A stretch of 64,000 bases of DNA from Aggregicoccus sp. 17bor-14 (lineage in GTDB: Bacteria > Myxococcota > Myxococcia > Myxococcales > Myxococcaceae), in contig NZ_VJZZ01000010.1 of the NCBI RefSeq assembly GCF_009659535.1, forward strand, positions 1 to 64,000, written 5' to 3'. Every line of letters begins with the position of its first letter. Within the stretch, counting starts at the first letter, position 1. Below are positions 8,689 through 17,209 of the stretch, piece after piece. The translations under genes and the position numbers were made by a program. The notes under the pieces are model-generated. The model was given only the letters and a program-made list of their open reading frames with translations. It had not been told where the DNA came from and did no database searches.

Positions 8689-9315
8689 TCACGTCGTCCG
8701 CGAGGTGCCGCCAAGGGTGGGGTTTTCCGTGCACCCAGCACGTAGGTACTCACCGAGGGTGGATGCCCCGACCTTCCATTCGGCGGCTGCCTTCCGTATC
8801 GACCAGCCCTGTGAAGTGACGAGAGCCGCCGCGCTCGCGAGCGAGAACTGCGAGGCGCGAGGACGCCCCAGCCGCTTGCCCTGAGCGCGGGCTCGGGCCA
8901 GCCCTGCTCGCGTGCGTTCGATGAGGCGGGTGCGCTCCTGTTCCGCCACCCAGCCGAAGATGGCCACCAGCAGCGAGCGCACAGGCCCTGTGGTGTCCAG
9001 CCTGGGCTCGCGCACGGACATCACCGGCACGCCCAGGTGGTCTAGCTCGAGCACGGTGTTGATGGCGCCCGGCATGGAGCGGTGCAGGCGGTCGAGCGCC
9101 CACACAAGCACGGCTTGGATGCGACCCGCTCGGACGTCCGCCAGCATGCGTTCGAAGACGGGGCGGGCCTTGGCAGCGCTCTCGGTCTCCTCATAGACCA
9201 CAGGTGTGAAGCCTCGGGCGGCGGCGAGTTGATGGAGATCCACAGACTGGTTGCCCGTCGCCTGCCGGTCCGTGCTCACCCGCAAGTAGAGGGCAGCGCG
9301 CTTGGTGCCACTCAA
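8689..9315 (-). CDS. serine recombinase (resolvase/invertase family)
   Basis: A 208-residue site-specific recombinase. The N-terminal catalytic domain begins AALYLRVSTDRQ with the nucleophile Ser at about residue 14. VWALDRLHRS and the GLARARAQGKRLGRP linker into the E-helix are present, and the tail WSIRKAAAEWKVGASTLGEY is a helix-turn-helix. The length fits small resolvases rather than large integrases. The TTG at 9315 is preferred because GGAGG sits 7 nt upstream and it overlaps the previous stop (TTGA); a GTG at 9336 is possible. It may act on sites in this locus, for example resolving or inverting the accessory region. No transposase accompanies it. Confidence 0.85.
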   Translation of the reverse strand: MSGTKRAALYLRVSTDRQATGNQSVDLHQLAAARGFTPVVYEETESAAKARPVFERMLADVRAGRIQAVLVWALDRLHRSMPGAINTVLELDHLGVPVMSVREPRLDTTGPVRSLLVAIFGWVAEQERTRLIERTRAGLARARAQGKRLGRPRASQFSLASAAALVTSQGWSIRKAAAEWKVGASTLGEYLRAGCTENPTLGGTSRTT

Positions 9316-9611
9316 GCCCGTGCCTCCGACTGGCACACTGTGAGCCAGTCCCCGACCCAGAGCACGTCACCGGCCTCGATGAAATCGAAGACGTAGCTCA
9401 GGGACATCGCGAGGCTAATGGTCTTGGTGGTGTTCTTGCGGTGCAGGGCGCGCATGGCGCTCAGCTCGCGGGAGATCTCCACGCTCCGCCAGCCCATGGC
9501 CCGTAGGTGCGTACGGCGCGCGCCGCACTCGGCAGCGGACGGCATCTCGCCGGCCCAGACGTCGAAGTGCTCGGCGCGACGGATGCGGGTGACGCGAAAC
9601 AGGGTCGGCAA
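9312..9611 (-). CDS. hypothetical protein coupled to the recombinase
   Basis: A frame of up to 99 residues, from a TTG at 9611 (a stop lies shortly upstream) to a TGA that overlaps the recombinase start (TTGA). The N-terminal half is Arg-rich and the C-terminus hydrophobic/acidic (SLSYVFDFIEAGDVLWVGDW). No family is recognised. Coupling to the recombinase is the main argument that it is real; it could be an accessory DNA-binding factor or a degraded reading frame. The true start may be internal. Confidence 0.4.
   Translation of the reverse strand: MPTLFRVTRIRRAEHFDVWAGEMPSAAECGARRTHLRAMGWRSVEISRELSAMRALHRKNTTKTISLAMSLSYVFDFIEAGDVLWVGDWLTVCQSEARA
9323..9327 (-). promoter_or_regulatory. ribosome binding site deciding the TTG start of the recombinase
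   Basis: GGAGG on the minus strand, 7 nt before the TTG at 9315. It lies inside the end of the upstream small gene, consistent with translational coupling. Confidence 0.6.
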
Positions 9612-9797
9612 TCGGCAGGCTCGTCAAAGCCCACCAGGTGGACGCCGCCTGGCGAAGCGCGAAGGGCCTGCCGCGCCGACAACGCGGGTGTGCAGGCCCA
9701 CCCAGGATCCCAGCGGCTTAGACGATGACTTCGTATCCCTCGACCATCAAAGGTGGGTGACGGTCGCGACGTCCATTAGAGGGAGAGAGACGGCGCG

Positions 9798-12700
9798 CTA
9801 CGGATTGGGCGGCGGCGCCGGGCAGACGCTGCGGTACCGGATGTCCACCACCTGGCCGCTGGTGGGAATCGCGCTCGCAGCGAACACCACCGAGTTCTTC
9901 GCGGCGTCGTAGGTCCACTTGGTGCGGTCCACGAGCTGCCCGGCCACGCGCACTGTCATCTCGTCGGTGCTCTGCGGCACCTGGGTGAGCGGGAAGTCCG
10001 CCTGCGGGCCGCCCGCGCGCTTCACGATGCCGTCCAGGAAGCTGCCGTAGTCGCCCACGCAGATGCTCTCCACCGCGCCGTTGGTGCGCTTGGCCACGTC
10101 GCTGAAGCGCGGCGCGCTGCCGCCCGCCGTGGTGCAGCGGCCGTCCGTGGGAATGAGCGCGTACACCGCGCTGCGGTGGCTCGAGCCCGTGCCCTTGAGG
10201 CTCTGGATGAACTGCACGTAGCTCTCGGTGCTGAAGCCCGAGTGGTCGTCCTCGTCCGCGAGCACCACCACGGCGGCGCGGGCCGCGGCGCGCAGGAAGT
10301 TCGCGTTGCCGTCGTTGGGCTGCGGGGTGCGCACGTCGTCCGCGCTGTCGATGAGCGGGCTGCTGAGCGCCTGGCGCATCGTCTCGAGGCCCTGCACCAG
10401 GTTGTGGCAGAGGCCCACGTCCAGGTTCTGCTGCAGCACCGTGGCCGCGTTCGCGTTGGTGCTGGAGAGGATGCGCGCGCGGCTGTTGTCCACGGGGAAG
10501 AGCCGGCCCGCCTCGCCGCCGTTCGCGCCGCCCGGGCAGGTGGTGCCGCGCTGCACGAGGCCGGTGGTGGTGACGCCCACGCGCACGTCCACGTTCGCTG
10601 CCCGCGCGCGCTCGAGCCACCCGGGCACCGCGGCCTTCAGCTTCGCCTGGGCGCTGTCCATGGTCGTCGTGTTGCTCACCACGAAGAGCACGTCGAGCTG
10701 GCTGTCGGTGCCCTGGGTGAAGCGGTCCATCTGGATGCCCTCGTGGTTCGTCTCGGCGAGCAGGGGCACCATGCGCGGCACCGGCTCCGCCTCCACCGGC
10801 AGGTAGAAGGGGCTGAAGTGCTGGCCCAGCTTGTTGCGCGCGTAGGCGAACTCGAGCTCGTAGCCCTCACCCGGCTGCAGGGTGCGCAGGCCGGCCGGAG
10901 GGGTGAGCAGGCTGAACTGGTCGCTGGTGCCCGCGCCGATGGTGCCGTCGTCCACCGTGACGGGGTAGGGGCAGGCGTTGGTGATGAGGGTGCGGCGCGG
11001 CTGCGGCTGGCAGTCGTAGCGCACGGGCCCGAAGTCGACGAAGGCCGGGGTCGCGATGATGCAGCTCGCCTGCGCCACCGCGCGCAGCGGCAATACGACA
11101 CGCGGCTGGGTGGGGTTGTTCACCGTGAGCTCCAGCTCACCCTCGAAGGTGCCGGCCACCTGGGACTTGAAGGCGATCATCGCGCTGAAGCCCGTGTCGT
11201 ACGGGGCCACGATGCCCGCGAGCCGCCCGCCCGGCATGGTGAAGACGCCGCCCGCGTCGTTGGAGATGTGGATGTCCTTGATGGCGCAGGTCTCGGGGCC
11301 GGTGTTGTGGAAGTAGAAGCCCAGCACCGCGCCGCGGCCGGGCGGCAGGTTGCCGAAGTCGATGCGCGGCTGCGGCAGCAGCGAGTAGGTGCAGGGACCC
11401 GTGGCGGTCGCGCGGCCGGTGAGCGTGATGGTGCGCTCGGGGTTGAAGGGGTCGTCCGAGACGAGGATGAGCGTGGCCTCGAAGGAGCCCGCGGCCGTGG
11501 GCTCGAAGTACACGCGCAGGTCCAGCGCGTCCGTGCCCGGGGCGATCTCGATGCCGCCGGTCTGGAGGTCCGGCCAGGTGCCGCCCGCCCACGGGTAGCT
11601 CGTCTTCCCGCGCGCCGGCGGGTCCACGCTGAAGTGCGCGATGCCGCCCGTGGCGCGCACGCCCTTGAACACGAGGTTGCCGTTGCTGCCGGCGTTGGTG
11701 ATGCGCAGCAGCTTGCCCACCTTGCCGCCCGCGGGCAGCTCGCCGAAGTCCAGGCTCACCGGCGCCACCGCGAGCGTGGGCCGGCCGCCCGTGGCGTCCA
11801 GCAGCACCTCCGCCTGGCGCGGCTTGTCCGAGGCGTAGTTCACGGTGAGGGTGCCGGTGGAGGGACCCGAGTAGCGGGCGGCGAACTCCATCTGCACCTC
11901 CACCTCGCCGCCCGGGGGCACGGCCTGGCCACCCACCGCGGTGAGCGGGGTGAAGGCGCGGTCGCTGGTGGCGAGCTTGGTGAGGCTCACCGGGCGCCAG
12001 GTGATGTTGCGCGCGCGGGTGTGCGACTGGGTCACCTCGTGCACCGGAATCTGCTCGAAGGGCACGGGCGCGGGCACGAACTCGAAGGCGCTCGCCACGC
12101 TCTTGCCCTGCAGGCGCGCGGAGGTGGGGGTGCAGTCGTCACAGCTGCGCGCCTCGAGCCGCGCCGCCATGCTGCCGGTGTCGCGCGGGAAGAAGCGGGT
12201 CTGCACCTGCACGCTGCCATTGGGCGGCACGGTGACGGTGTCCGCGTCGAAGGGGTCCGCCTGGTCGCCGGCCACCTTGAGGGTGACGGGCAGGTCCACC
12301 GGGTTGGTCACGGTGACGGTGAGGGTGCGGTCGCTGTCCACCTCGAGCGTCTCGTAGTCCACCACCTCGGGGTCGAACTTGATGCGGGTGGGGGTGCCCA
12401 GGCCCTTGAGGCGCACCGGCAGCTGCCGGCCGCTCACGGCGCTGGTGGTGACCTGCACCTTCTCGGCGAGCTCCCCCTCCTTGAGCGGGTGGAAGCGCAC
12501 CTTCACCACCTTGGACTTGCCGGGCTCCACCTTGCTCGCGCCGTCCATCAGCTCGGCGACGAAGGAGGGGTTGCCCGAGAGCTGCAGCACCTCCTCCGCG
12601 CGGAAGGCGACGAAGCCCACGTTGCGCACGTGGATGTCCAGCTCGCGCCACTCGCCCACGGGGACCTCGCCGAAGTCCAGCTCCGACTCGTCCACCGCCG

Positions 12701-12806
12701 CCGTCGGCTCCACCGAGCGGATGTCGTCGGGCTCGTGGCAGGCGCTCAGCGCGCCCACCAGCATCACCAGTCCGAAGAGACACCCCCTGCCCAGCCCCAT
12801 CCTCAT
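9798..12806 (-). CDS. choice-of-anchor (ASH-type) repeat lipoprotein with degenerate VWA domain
   Basis: A 1002-residue lipoprotein; the ATG at 12806 precedes a hydrophobic signal ending in lipobox L20-S-A-C23. Residues about 30-690 are tandem beta-sandwich units of the ASH/HYDIN kind, recurring as LDFGEVPVGEWRELDIHVRN, LDFGELPAGGKVGKLLRI, IDFGNLPPGRGAVLGFYF and VDFGPVRYDCQPQPRRTL. A von Willebrand A-like domain follows from about D705 (DVLFVVSNTTTM), with ADEDDHSGF inside and GDYGSFLDGIVKRAGG near its end. The metal site normally reads D-x-S-x-S; here it is S711-N-T-T-T, so the usual Asp is missing. A C-terminal strand-rich segment follows. The role is probably surface adhesion or scaffolding at the outer membrane. 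It is monocistronic. Confidence 0.85.
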   Translation of the reverse strand: MRMGLGRGCLFGLVMLVGALSACHEPDDIRSVEPTAAVDESELDFGEVPVGEWRELDIHVRNVGFVAFRAEEVLQLSGNPSFVAELMDGASKVEPGKSKVVKVRFHPLKEGELAEKVQVTTSAVSGRQLPVRLKGLGTPTRIKFDPEVVDYETLEVDSDRTLTVTVTNPVDLPVTLKVAGDQADPFDADTVTVPPNGSVQVQTRFFPRDTGSMAARLEARSCDDCTPTSARLQGKSVASAFEFVPAPVPFEQIPVHEVTQSHTRARNITWRPVSLTKLATSDRAFTPLTAVGGQAVPPGGEVEVQMEFAARYSGPSTGTLTVNYASDKPRQAEVLLDATGGRPTLAVAPVSLDFGELPAGGKVGKLLRITNAGSNGNLVFKGVRATGGIAHFSVDPPARGKTSYPWAGGTWPDLQTGGIEIAPGTDALDLRVYFEPTAAGSFEATLILVSDDPFNPERTITLTGRATATGPCTYSLLPQPRIDFGNLPPGRGAVLGFYFHNTGPETCAIKDIHISNDAGGVFTMPGGRLAGIVAPYDTGFSAMIAFKSQVAGTFEGELELTVNNPTQPRVVLPLRAVAQASCIIATPAFVDFGPVRYDCQPQPRRTLITNACPYPVTVDDGTIGAGTSDQFSLLTPPAGLRTLQPGEGYELEFAYARNKLGQHFSPFYLPVEAEPVPRMVPLLAETNHEGIQMDRFTQGTDSQLDVLFVVSNTTTMDSAQAKLKAAVPGWLERARAANVDVRVGVTTTGLVQRGTTCPGGANGGEAGRLFPVDNSRARILSSTNANAATVLQQNLDVGLCHNLVQGLETMRQALSSPLIDSADDVRTPQPNDGNANFLRAAARAAVVVLADEDDHSGFSTESYVQFIQSLKGTGSSHRSAVYALIPTDGRCTTAGGSAPRFSDVAKRTNGAVESICVGDYGSFLDGIVKRAGGPQADFPLTQVPQSTDEMTVRVAGQLVDRTKWTYDAAKNSVVFAASAIPTSGQVVDIRYRSVCPAPPPNP

Positions 12807-13038
12807 CGTCCGCTCTCCCGCCCGCCTGCCTGCCCGTACCGGTTCGTCCCGAGGGCGCACGCGTCACCGGCGCGCACACCGCTCGACCCCGCCCTCCCTA
12901 ATCAAACGCCGTACCAGCGCCCCGGCGCCGTTTTCCGGTCCGAACTTCAAGGGGTTGGCTGGGCTTCGCTGGGGAAATCCCTGCACGTGGAAGCGCCTTG
13001 CCCTGGAGGGGGAAAGCGCGTTCCACACCTTTTTGCGG

Positions 13039-13926
13039 TCAGGGCTCTGGAGGGCCTGAAGGGATCAGGAAGGCCTCGAGCGCGCGGGCCACCTCGGCAG
13101 GTGCGTCCAGGTGGACGTGGTGCCCACCTGGGATCACCCGCGGGGCCTCCACGCGCAGCGCGGCGAGGCGCGCGCGGGCCACCGCATCCTGCGCGGGGTC
13201 CGGCACCAGGCCGTGGGTCGCGCGGATGACGAGCGCCGGGGCCTGCACCGCGCGCAGCACCGCGAGCCACTGCGCGTCGCCGCCCTCTGCGTCCTCGGCG
13301 TTGAGCCCCTGGCCGAAGTGGCGGCGGTGGCGCGGATCGAAGCGGAAGCCCACGCCGCCCCCGGGCAGCGGCGCGGTGCCGTGGCGCGCGAGCAGCAGCG
13401 CGGCCTCCGGCGACAGCGTGGGGTTGCTCTGGCGCAGGCGCTCGGCGGCCGCCTCCACGGAGGGGTAGGGCTTCTGGTGCGGCGCGCGCGCGAGGTCCTC
13501 GAGGAAGCTGCGCAGCCGCCCCACCGTGCTGCCGGGGCGGCCGAGCGAGGGGCCCAGGCTCTCGAGCAGCACGAGCCGGTTCACGCGCTCGGGCCGGGCT
13601 GCGGCGTACATCGCCGCCACCAGCCCGCCGAGGGAGTGGCCCACGAGGTGGACCTGCGCGAGCCCCACGCCCGAGAGCGCGGCCTCCACGTCGTGCAGGT
13701 AGTCGCTGAAGTGGTAGTGCGCGCCGGCGGGCAGGTGGGCGCTCTCGCCCATGCCTCGGAAGTCCAGCAGCACCAGGTGCCAGCGGGGGGGGAGCGCCTC
13801 GATCAGGGGATCGAAGCCGTGCCCGTGGTCGAGCCAGCCGTGCAGCAGCAGCACGGCCGGCCCCGTGCCCGGGCGCTCGCGCACGTGAAGCCGCAGCCCC
13901 TCGGCATCCACGCGGCGCGTCAGCAC
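13039..13926 (-). CDS. alpha/beta hydrolase
   Basis: A 295-residue alpha/beta-hydrolase fold enzyme starting at GTG 13926. Visible family features are LLLHGWLDHG (oxyanion strand and loop), LLDFRGMGES, the nucleophile elbow GHSLGG with Ser98, and a late His in PGGHHVHLD; the acid is probably in the RATHGLVPD loop. No signal peptide is present, so it is cytosolic. The substrate is not predictable; esterase or epoxide-hydrolase-like activity is possible. It starts 4 nt after the stop of the small gene at 13931-14113, so the two form an operon. Confidence 0.85.
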   Translation of the reverse strand: MLTRRVDAEGLRLHVRERPGTGPAVLLLHGWLDHGHGFDPLIEALPPRWHLVLLDFRGMGESAHLPAGAHYHFSDYLHDVEAALSGVGLAQVHLVGHSLGGLVAAMYAAARPERVNRLVLLESLGPSLGRPGSTVGRLRSFLEDLARAPHQKPYPSVEAAAERLRQSNPTLSPEAALLLARHGTAPLPGGGVGFRFDPRHRRHFGQGLNAEDAEGGDAQWLAVLRAVQAPALVIRATHGLVPDPAQDAVARARLAALRVEAPRVIPGGHHVHLDAPAEVARALEAFLIPSGPPEP

Positions 13927-13930
13927 GGGA

Positions 13931-14113
13931 CTAGGAGCGGGCTGCGGGGGGCGTGGCGGGAGCGCCGAGATCGGTGCGACCCAGCACCAACGCGAGCTGG
14001 CGCGCCTGGCCCTCGGAGGCGCAGCGGTACTCCTGCACCTTGCCGTTGCTCTTCTCGACGCGGATCACCCACACGTCGTCTTCCTTCGTGATCACCGGAC
14101 GGCCATCGGACAT
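13931..14113 (-). CDS. small hypothetical protein upstream of the hydrolase
   Basis: A 60-residue soluble protein starting MSDGRPVITKEDDVWVIRVE, with GGGGAGA about 7 nt before the ATG at 14113. It predicts short beta strands, then a helix (SEGQARQLALVLGR) and a low-complexity Ala/Pro tail. No family is recognised. Tight spacing to the hydrolase (4 nt) supports a shared transcript. A longer reading from 14158 adds an unsupported Arg-rich leader. Confidence 0.6.
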   Translation of the reverse strand: MSDGRPVITKEDDVWVIRVEKSNGKVQEYRCASEGQARQLALVLGRTDLGAPATPPAARS

Positions 14114-14241
14114 GACGTGTCTCCCCGCGGGTGGCGCGGACGCTCTCCGCACCCACACGCGTTGGGGTCCAGCCTAACCCGGATACCTGCCCACAGCGAA
14201 ATCATGACTTTCCGCCGAGAGTGGACAGGCACCGGGAGGGT

Positions 14242-16158
14242 TCAGGGCTCCGGCCACTCCCAGGCCGAGCGGTAGCCGCCCTCCTCCTGGATGCCCTCGA
14301 TGAGCGCGGAGAAGAAGGGGTGGGCGCTCAGGGTGGCGGAGTCTCCCACCAGGAAGAGGTGGCGGCGGGGGCGGGTGAGGGCGACGTTGACGCGGCGCAG
14401 GTCCGTGAGGAAGCCGAGCGACTGGTCCGGGTTGCTGCGCACCAGGCTCACCAGCACCGCGTCCTTCTCGCGGCCCTGGAAGGCGTCCACCGTGTCCACC
14501 TCTACCTCTTGCGCGCCCTCTCCGAGCTGCGCGACCTGCTCGCGCAGCCGCTGGGCCTGCGCGCGGTAGGGGGTGATGACGGCGAGCTCGCGCGGGGAGA
14601 GGCCCGCCTGCAGGAGCTCCTTCACGCGCGCGAGCACGAGCGCCCCCTCACCGGAGTTGAAGAGCGACTGGGTGCTCTCCTCCACCTCCTCGTCGAAGCC
14701 CTTGCCCGCGGTGTCTAGGAAGAGCCGCTCGGGCAGGTCCAGCGCGCTGCCGGGTGTGAGCACGTCTGCGAGCGTGCGCGAGGCCACCGAGGGATGGGCG
14801 CGCAGCTCGCCCCCGTACATCTGCGCGGAGGGGAAGGCCATGATGCGCGCGTTCATCCGGTACTGCTCGCGCAGCAGCTGCTTCACGCCCTCGCCGTGGT
14901 CCTTCAGCAGGCGCTCGAAGAGGCTCACCGCGAGCCCCGCCTTCGCCGCCTCCTGGCTGAGCACCGTGGGCGGCAGCTGCTGCGGGTCTCCCGCGAGCAC
15001 GAGGCGCGGCGCGCGCAGGAAGCCCAGCAGCGTGAGCGGCTCGGTGGCCTGGGTGGCCTCGTCGATGAGCGCGAGGTCGAACGCCTCCGGCGCGAGCACC
15101 GAGGACTCGAGGCTCGCGAGCGTCACGCACACCACGTCCGCGCGCTCGAGCACGCCGCGCACCGCCTTGCGCTCGAGCGCGCGCGCCTCGTCGAGCATCC
15201 CCTTGGCCTCGCTGGTGGAGGCGCGCGCCTTGCTGAAGCGCTCGCGGCTGCGGCCCTGGGTGCGCTGGCGCCGCGCGTAGCCGAGCAGCTCGTAGGCCTC
15301 GTCGAAGAGCTCGCGGCTGAGCACGCGGTCCGGGTGCTCCTCCACCACCACGTCCAGGGTGTGCGCCTGCAGCCGCGGGGACACGCGCGCGGGGTGGCCC
15401 ACGCGCACGGCGCGAAGCCCTGCGTCGAGGCACAGCTCCATCAGGTGGTCCACCGCCGCGTTGCTCGCCGCGGTCGCGAGCACCCGCTGCCCGCGCGCGA
15501 CGGCCTGCGCTGCGACTTCCGCAAGCACGTGGCTCTTTCCCGTGCCCGGCGGCCCGTGCACGAGGAAGAAGTCCTCCGCGGCGAGCGCGCGCGCGGCCGC
15601 CTCGCGCTGCTCGGGGTTGAGCGGGCGCTCGGTCTCGAGTGCCTGCGGCCGCTCGAAGCGCGGCGGCTCGTTGCCCAGCAGCACCTCGCGCCGCCGCCGC
15701 TCCTGGCCCTTGTCCAGCGCCTTCACGCGGGTGAGGGCCGCGCGCACGCGCTCGTAGGTGACGTCGTTGGGCGTGCGGTCGAGGCGCAGGAGCCCCTCGT
15801 GCACGAAGGGGGGCGGGGCGCGGTCGAAGGCGAGCTGCACGCGCAGGCGGGTGGCCCGCGAGACGAGCGCGCGCGCGGGCTCCTTCACCTCGGCCTTGCG
15901 CGGGTAGACGGCCACCTGGTCGCCGTTCTGCAGCGGGGCGGGCAGGGGCGCACGGTCCGCGCGCTGCAGGGTGACGAGGAAGCGGCCGCCCAGGCCCACC
16001 TCCTCCTCGATGCTCTCGAGGTCGAGGAAGGAGAGGCCCTGCTCGGCGCGCTCGCGCAGGGTGAGCGCGCTCGTCAGGGCGTGGGTGCGCTCGCGCTCCG
16101 CCTCGCGCTCGAGCGAGAGCAGGCGCTGCAGCTCATCGAAGAAGGAAGGGTCGCGCAC
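14242..16158 (-). CDS. UPF1/IGHMBP2-like superfamily 1 helicase
   Basis: A 638-residue ATP-dependent helicase of the SF1B (UPF1/SMUBP-2) class. An N-terminal helical region and small beta-barrel (about 40-115) precede the motor. Motif I is GPPGTGKS (202-209), motif Ia has ATAASNAAVDHL, motif II is DEAT (366-369), motif III GDPQQLPP (about 390-397) and motif IV REQYRM (about 430-435). Later come DTVDAFQGREKD and the arginine motif NVALTRPRRHLFLVGD. The family translocates 5' to 3' on single-stranded DNA or RNA. All motifs are intact. GTG at 16158 has GGAGG shortly upstream. It appears monocistronic; the cellular role is unknown, probably nucleic-acid metabolism. Confidence 0.9.
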   Translation of the reverse strand: MRDPSFFDELQRLLSLEREAERERTHALTSALTLRERAEQGLSFLDLESIEEEVGLGGRFLVTLQRADRAPLPAPLQNGDQVAVYPRKAEVKEPARALVSRATRLRVQLAFDRAPPPFVHEGLLRLDRTPNDVTYERVRAALTRVKALDKGQERRRREVLLGNEPPRFERPQALETERPLNPEQREAAARALAAEDFFLVHGPPGTGKSHVLAEVAAQAVARGQRVLATAASNAAVDHLMELCLDAGLRAVRVGHPARVSPRLQAHTLDVVVEEHPDRVLSRELFDEAYELLGYARRQRTQGRSRERFSKARASTSEAKGMLDEARALERKAVRGVLERADVVCVTLASLESSVLAPEAFDLALIDEATQATEPLTLLGFLRAPRLVLAGDPQQLPPTVLSQEAAKAGLAVSLFERLLKDHGEGVKQLLREQYRMNARIMAFPSAQMYGGELRAHPSVASRTLADVLTPGSALDLPERLFLDTAGKGFDEEVEESTQSLFNSGEGALVLARVKELLQAGLSPRELAVITPYRAQAQRLREQVAQLGEGAQEVEVDTVDAFQGREKDAVLVSLVRSNPDQSLGFLTDLRRVNVALTRPRRHLFLVGDSATLSAHPFFSALIEGIQEEGGYRSAWEWPEP

Positions 16159-16165
16159 GTGTCCT

Positions 16166-16198
16166 CCCTCTCCCTCTGGGAGAGGGTTGGGGTGAGGG
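16166..16198. repeat. REP-like hairpin element, copy 1
   Basis: A 33-bp element with a perfect 9-bp stem, CCCTCTCCC at 16166-16174 and GGGAGAGGG at 16178-16186 around a 3-nt loop, followed by TTGGGGTGAGGG. It is 29/33 identical to the element at 63524-63556. Similar GGGAGAGGG/GGGTGAGGG hairpins are widespread intergenic repeats in high-GC proteobacteria. This copy lies immediately upstream of the helicase start. Confidence 0.6.
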
Positions 16199-16275
16199 AA
16201 GAGCGTTTACCTCATGGATCCTCTCGCCGGGCCACGAGTCTTTGCACCTGGAAGGTGTACAACCGAGGGCCCGTC

Positions 16276-16740
16276 ATGCACTTCGTAGACCTGTCGCCCT
16301 ACTCGTACGCGCTGCCGCGCAGCCTTCCTCGTGTGCTCAATGTGGGCTGGCTCTCGGCGGCGCACTCGTTTCCCGTGGGCGAGCCTCCATCCGGCTTCGC
16401 CGAGCGACTGCGGCGGTGTGTCGTCGAGTGCTCGGTGAACAGGATGCGCGGAGTCCACGCGTGCGAGCTCTGCGGCGACCCGATGGCGCGCCAGTCGGTG
16501 GTCATCGACTCCCGCGAGGTTTGGCTCGGATCGTCCGAGGTATGGCTGCCTGCTCCAGGGGGTGGCGCACTTGCCGCACCCGATCTGGTCATCCACTACG
16601 TGGAGGCGCACGACTACCTGCCACCCGCAGTGTTCGTCGATGCCGTGATGTGCTGGGACGCTCGCTCCGGTTGGAATCCTGAAGCGGTGTTCGAGGCCAA
16701 GACCCTTGCCGCGTTCGAATCGGAGCCGACACATGACTGA
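16276..16740 (+). CDS. uncharacterised protein, first gene of a coupled pair
   Basis: A 154-residue soluble protein from ATG 16276. The start MHFVDLSPYSYALP, then LNVGWLSAAHSFPVGEPPSGF, NRMRGVHACELC and LVIHYVEAHDYLPP, gives a compact alpha/beta protein with a C-x2-C pair in HACELC. From memory it resembles a family of small bacterial proteins of unknown function (perhaps that called DUF7919; unverified). The stop overlaps the start of the next gene by 8 nt (ATGACTGA), so the two are co-translated. Base composition is below the local average and the pair is flanked by unrelated genes, which hints at acquisition. It might be an orphan immunity-type protein; that is speculation. Confidence 0.6.
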   Translation: MHFVDLSPYSYALPRSLPRVLNVGWLSAAHSFPVGEPPSGFAERLRRCVVECSVNRMRGVHACELCGDPMARQSVVIDSREVWLGSSEVWLPAPGGGALAAPDLVIHYVEAHDYLPPAVFVDAVMCWDARSGWNPEAVFEAKTLAAFESEPTHD

Positions 16741-17161
16741 AGGACACGCCAAGACCATCGCCCCGGACGAGGTCCTGGAACTCCTCGCGGCGGCCTGCCC
16801 GTCATTCCTGGCTCGTTGGGAGGAACTCCGTGCGGACGACTCCTACGGTCCCGAGCGGCTCTACCCCGCACTGGGCTCGTTCGCGCGACACCTCGTCACG
16901 CTGCTGGAGAGCGGAGCGACCGGAGAGTTCGCCGCTGTCTTCGACGTGGTAGAGCGGTTGCACACCGAGGGCGACTCCTACGTCCAGGAGGCCGCCACGG
17001 TCGGTTTGCTGGAGGGGATGCAGAACATCGCCGGAGCTTCCAGTAGCCGGTTCCTGCCCTTCCTTCGCCCACAGACAGCGATGTGGTGGCACGAACTCAA
17101 TCGGTTCTGGGCTGGTGAGGCTCCTCACGTAGGAGCGGGGACCAAACAGCGCCCGAGTTGA
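16733..17161 (+). CDS. uncharacterised helical protein, second gene of the pair
   Basis: A 142-residue mostly helical protein from ATG 16733, overlapping the previous gene. It reads VLELLAAACPSFLARWEELR near the start, then YPALGSFARHLVTLLESG and FDVVERLHTEGDSYVQEAAT. This resembles, from memory and unverified, small proteins grouped as DUF7674, which occur near toxin-immunity and contact-dependent loci. No signal peptide or metal site is seen. Coupling with the preceding gene suggests the two products work together. Confidence 0.6.
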   Translation: MTEGHAKTIAPDEVLELLAAACPSFLARWEELRADDSYGPERLYPALGSFARHLVTLLESGATGEFAAVFDVVERLHTEGDSYVQEAATVGLLEGMQNIAGASSSRFLPFLRPQTAMWWHELNRFWAGEAPHVGAGTKQRPS

Positions 17162-17209
17162 CGTGCAGCGGCACCCGCCGGACCCGCCTTGAGGTCATAT
17201 TGAGGACGC

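Noticed and set aside
13009-13033. Hairpin GGAA-6 nt-TTCC followed by a T5 run as a terminator
   Set aside because: The stem is only 4 bp and the T-run is on the strand opposite the neighbouring genes. It is probably chance.
10176-13229. A 1017-residue plus-strand reading frame opposite the ASH/VWA lipoprotein gene
   Set aside because: It runs antisense to a clear gene, is Arg/Ala/Gly/His-rich and has no recognisable domain. It is a by-product of high-GC codon bias.
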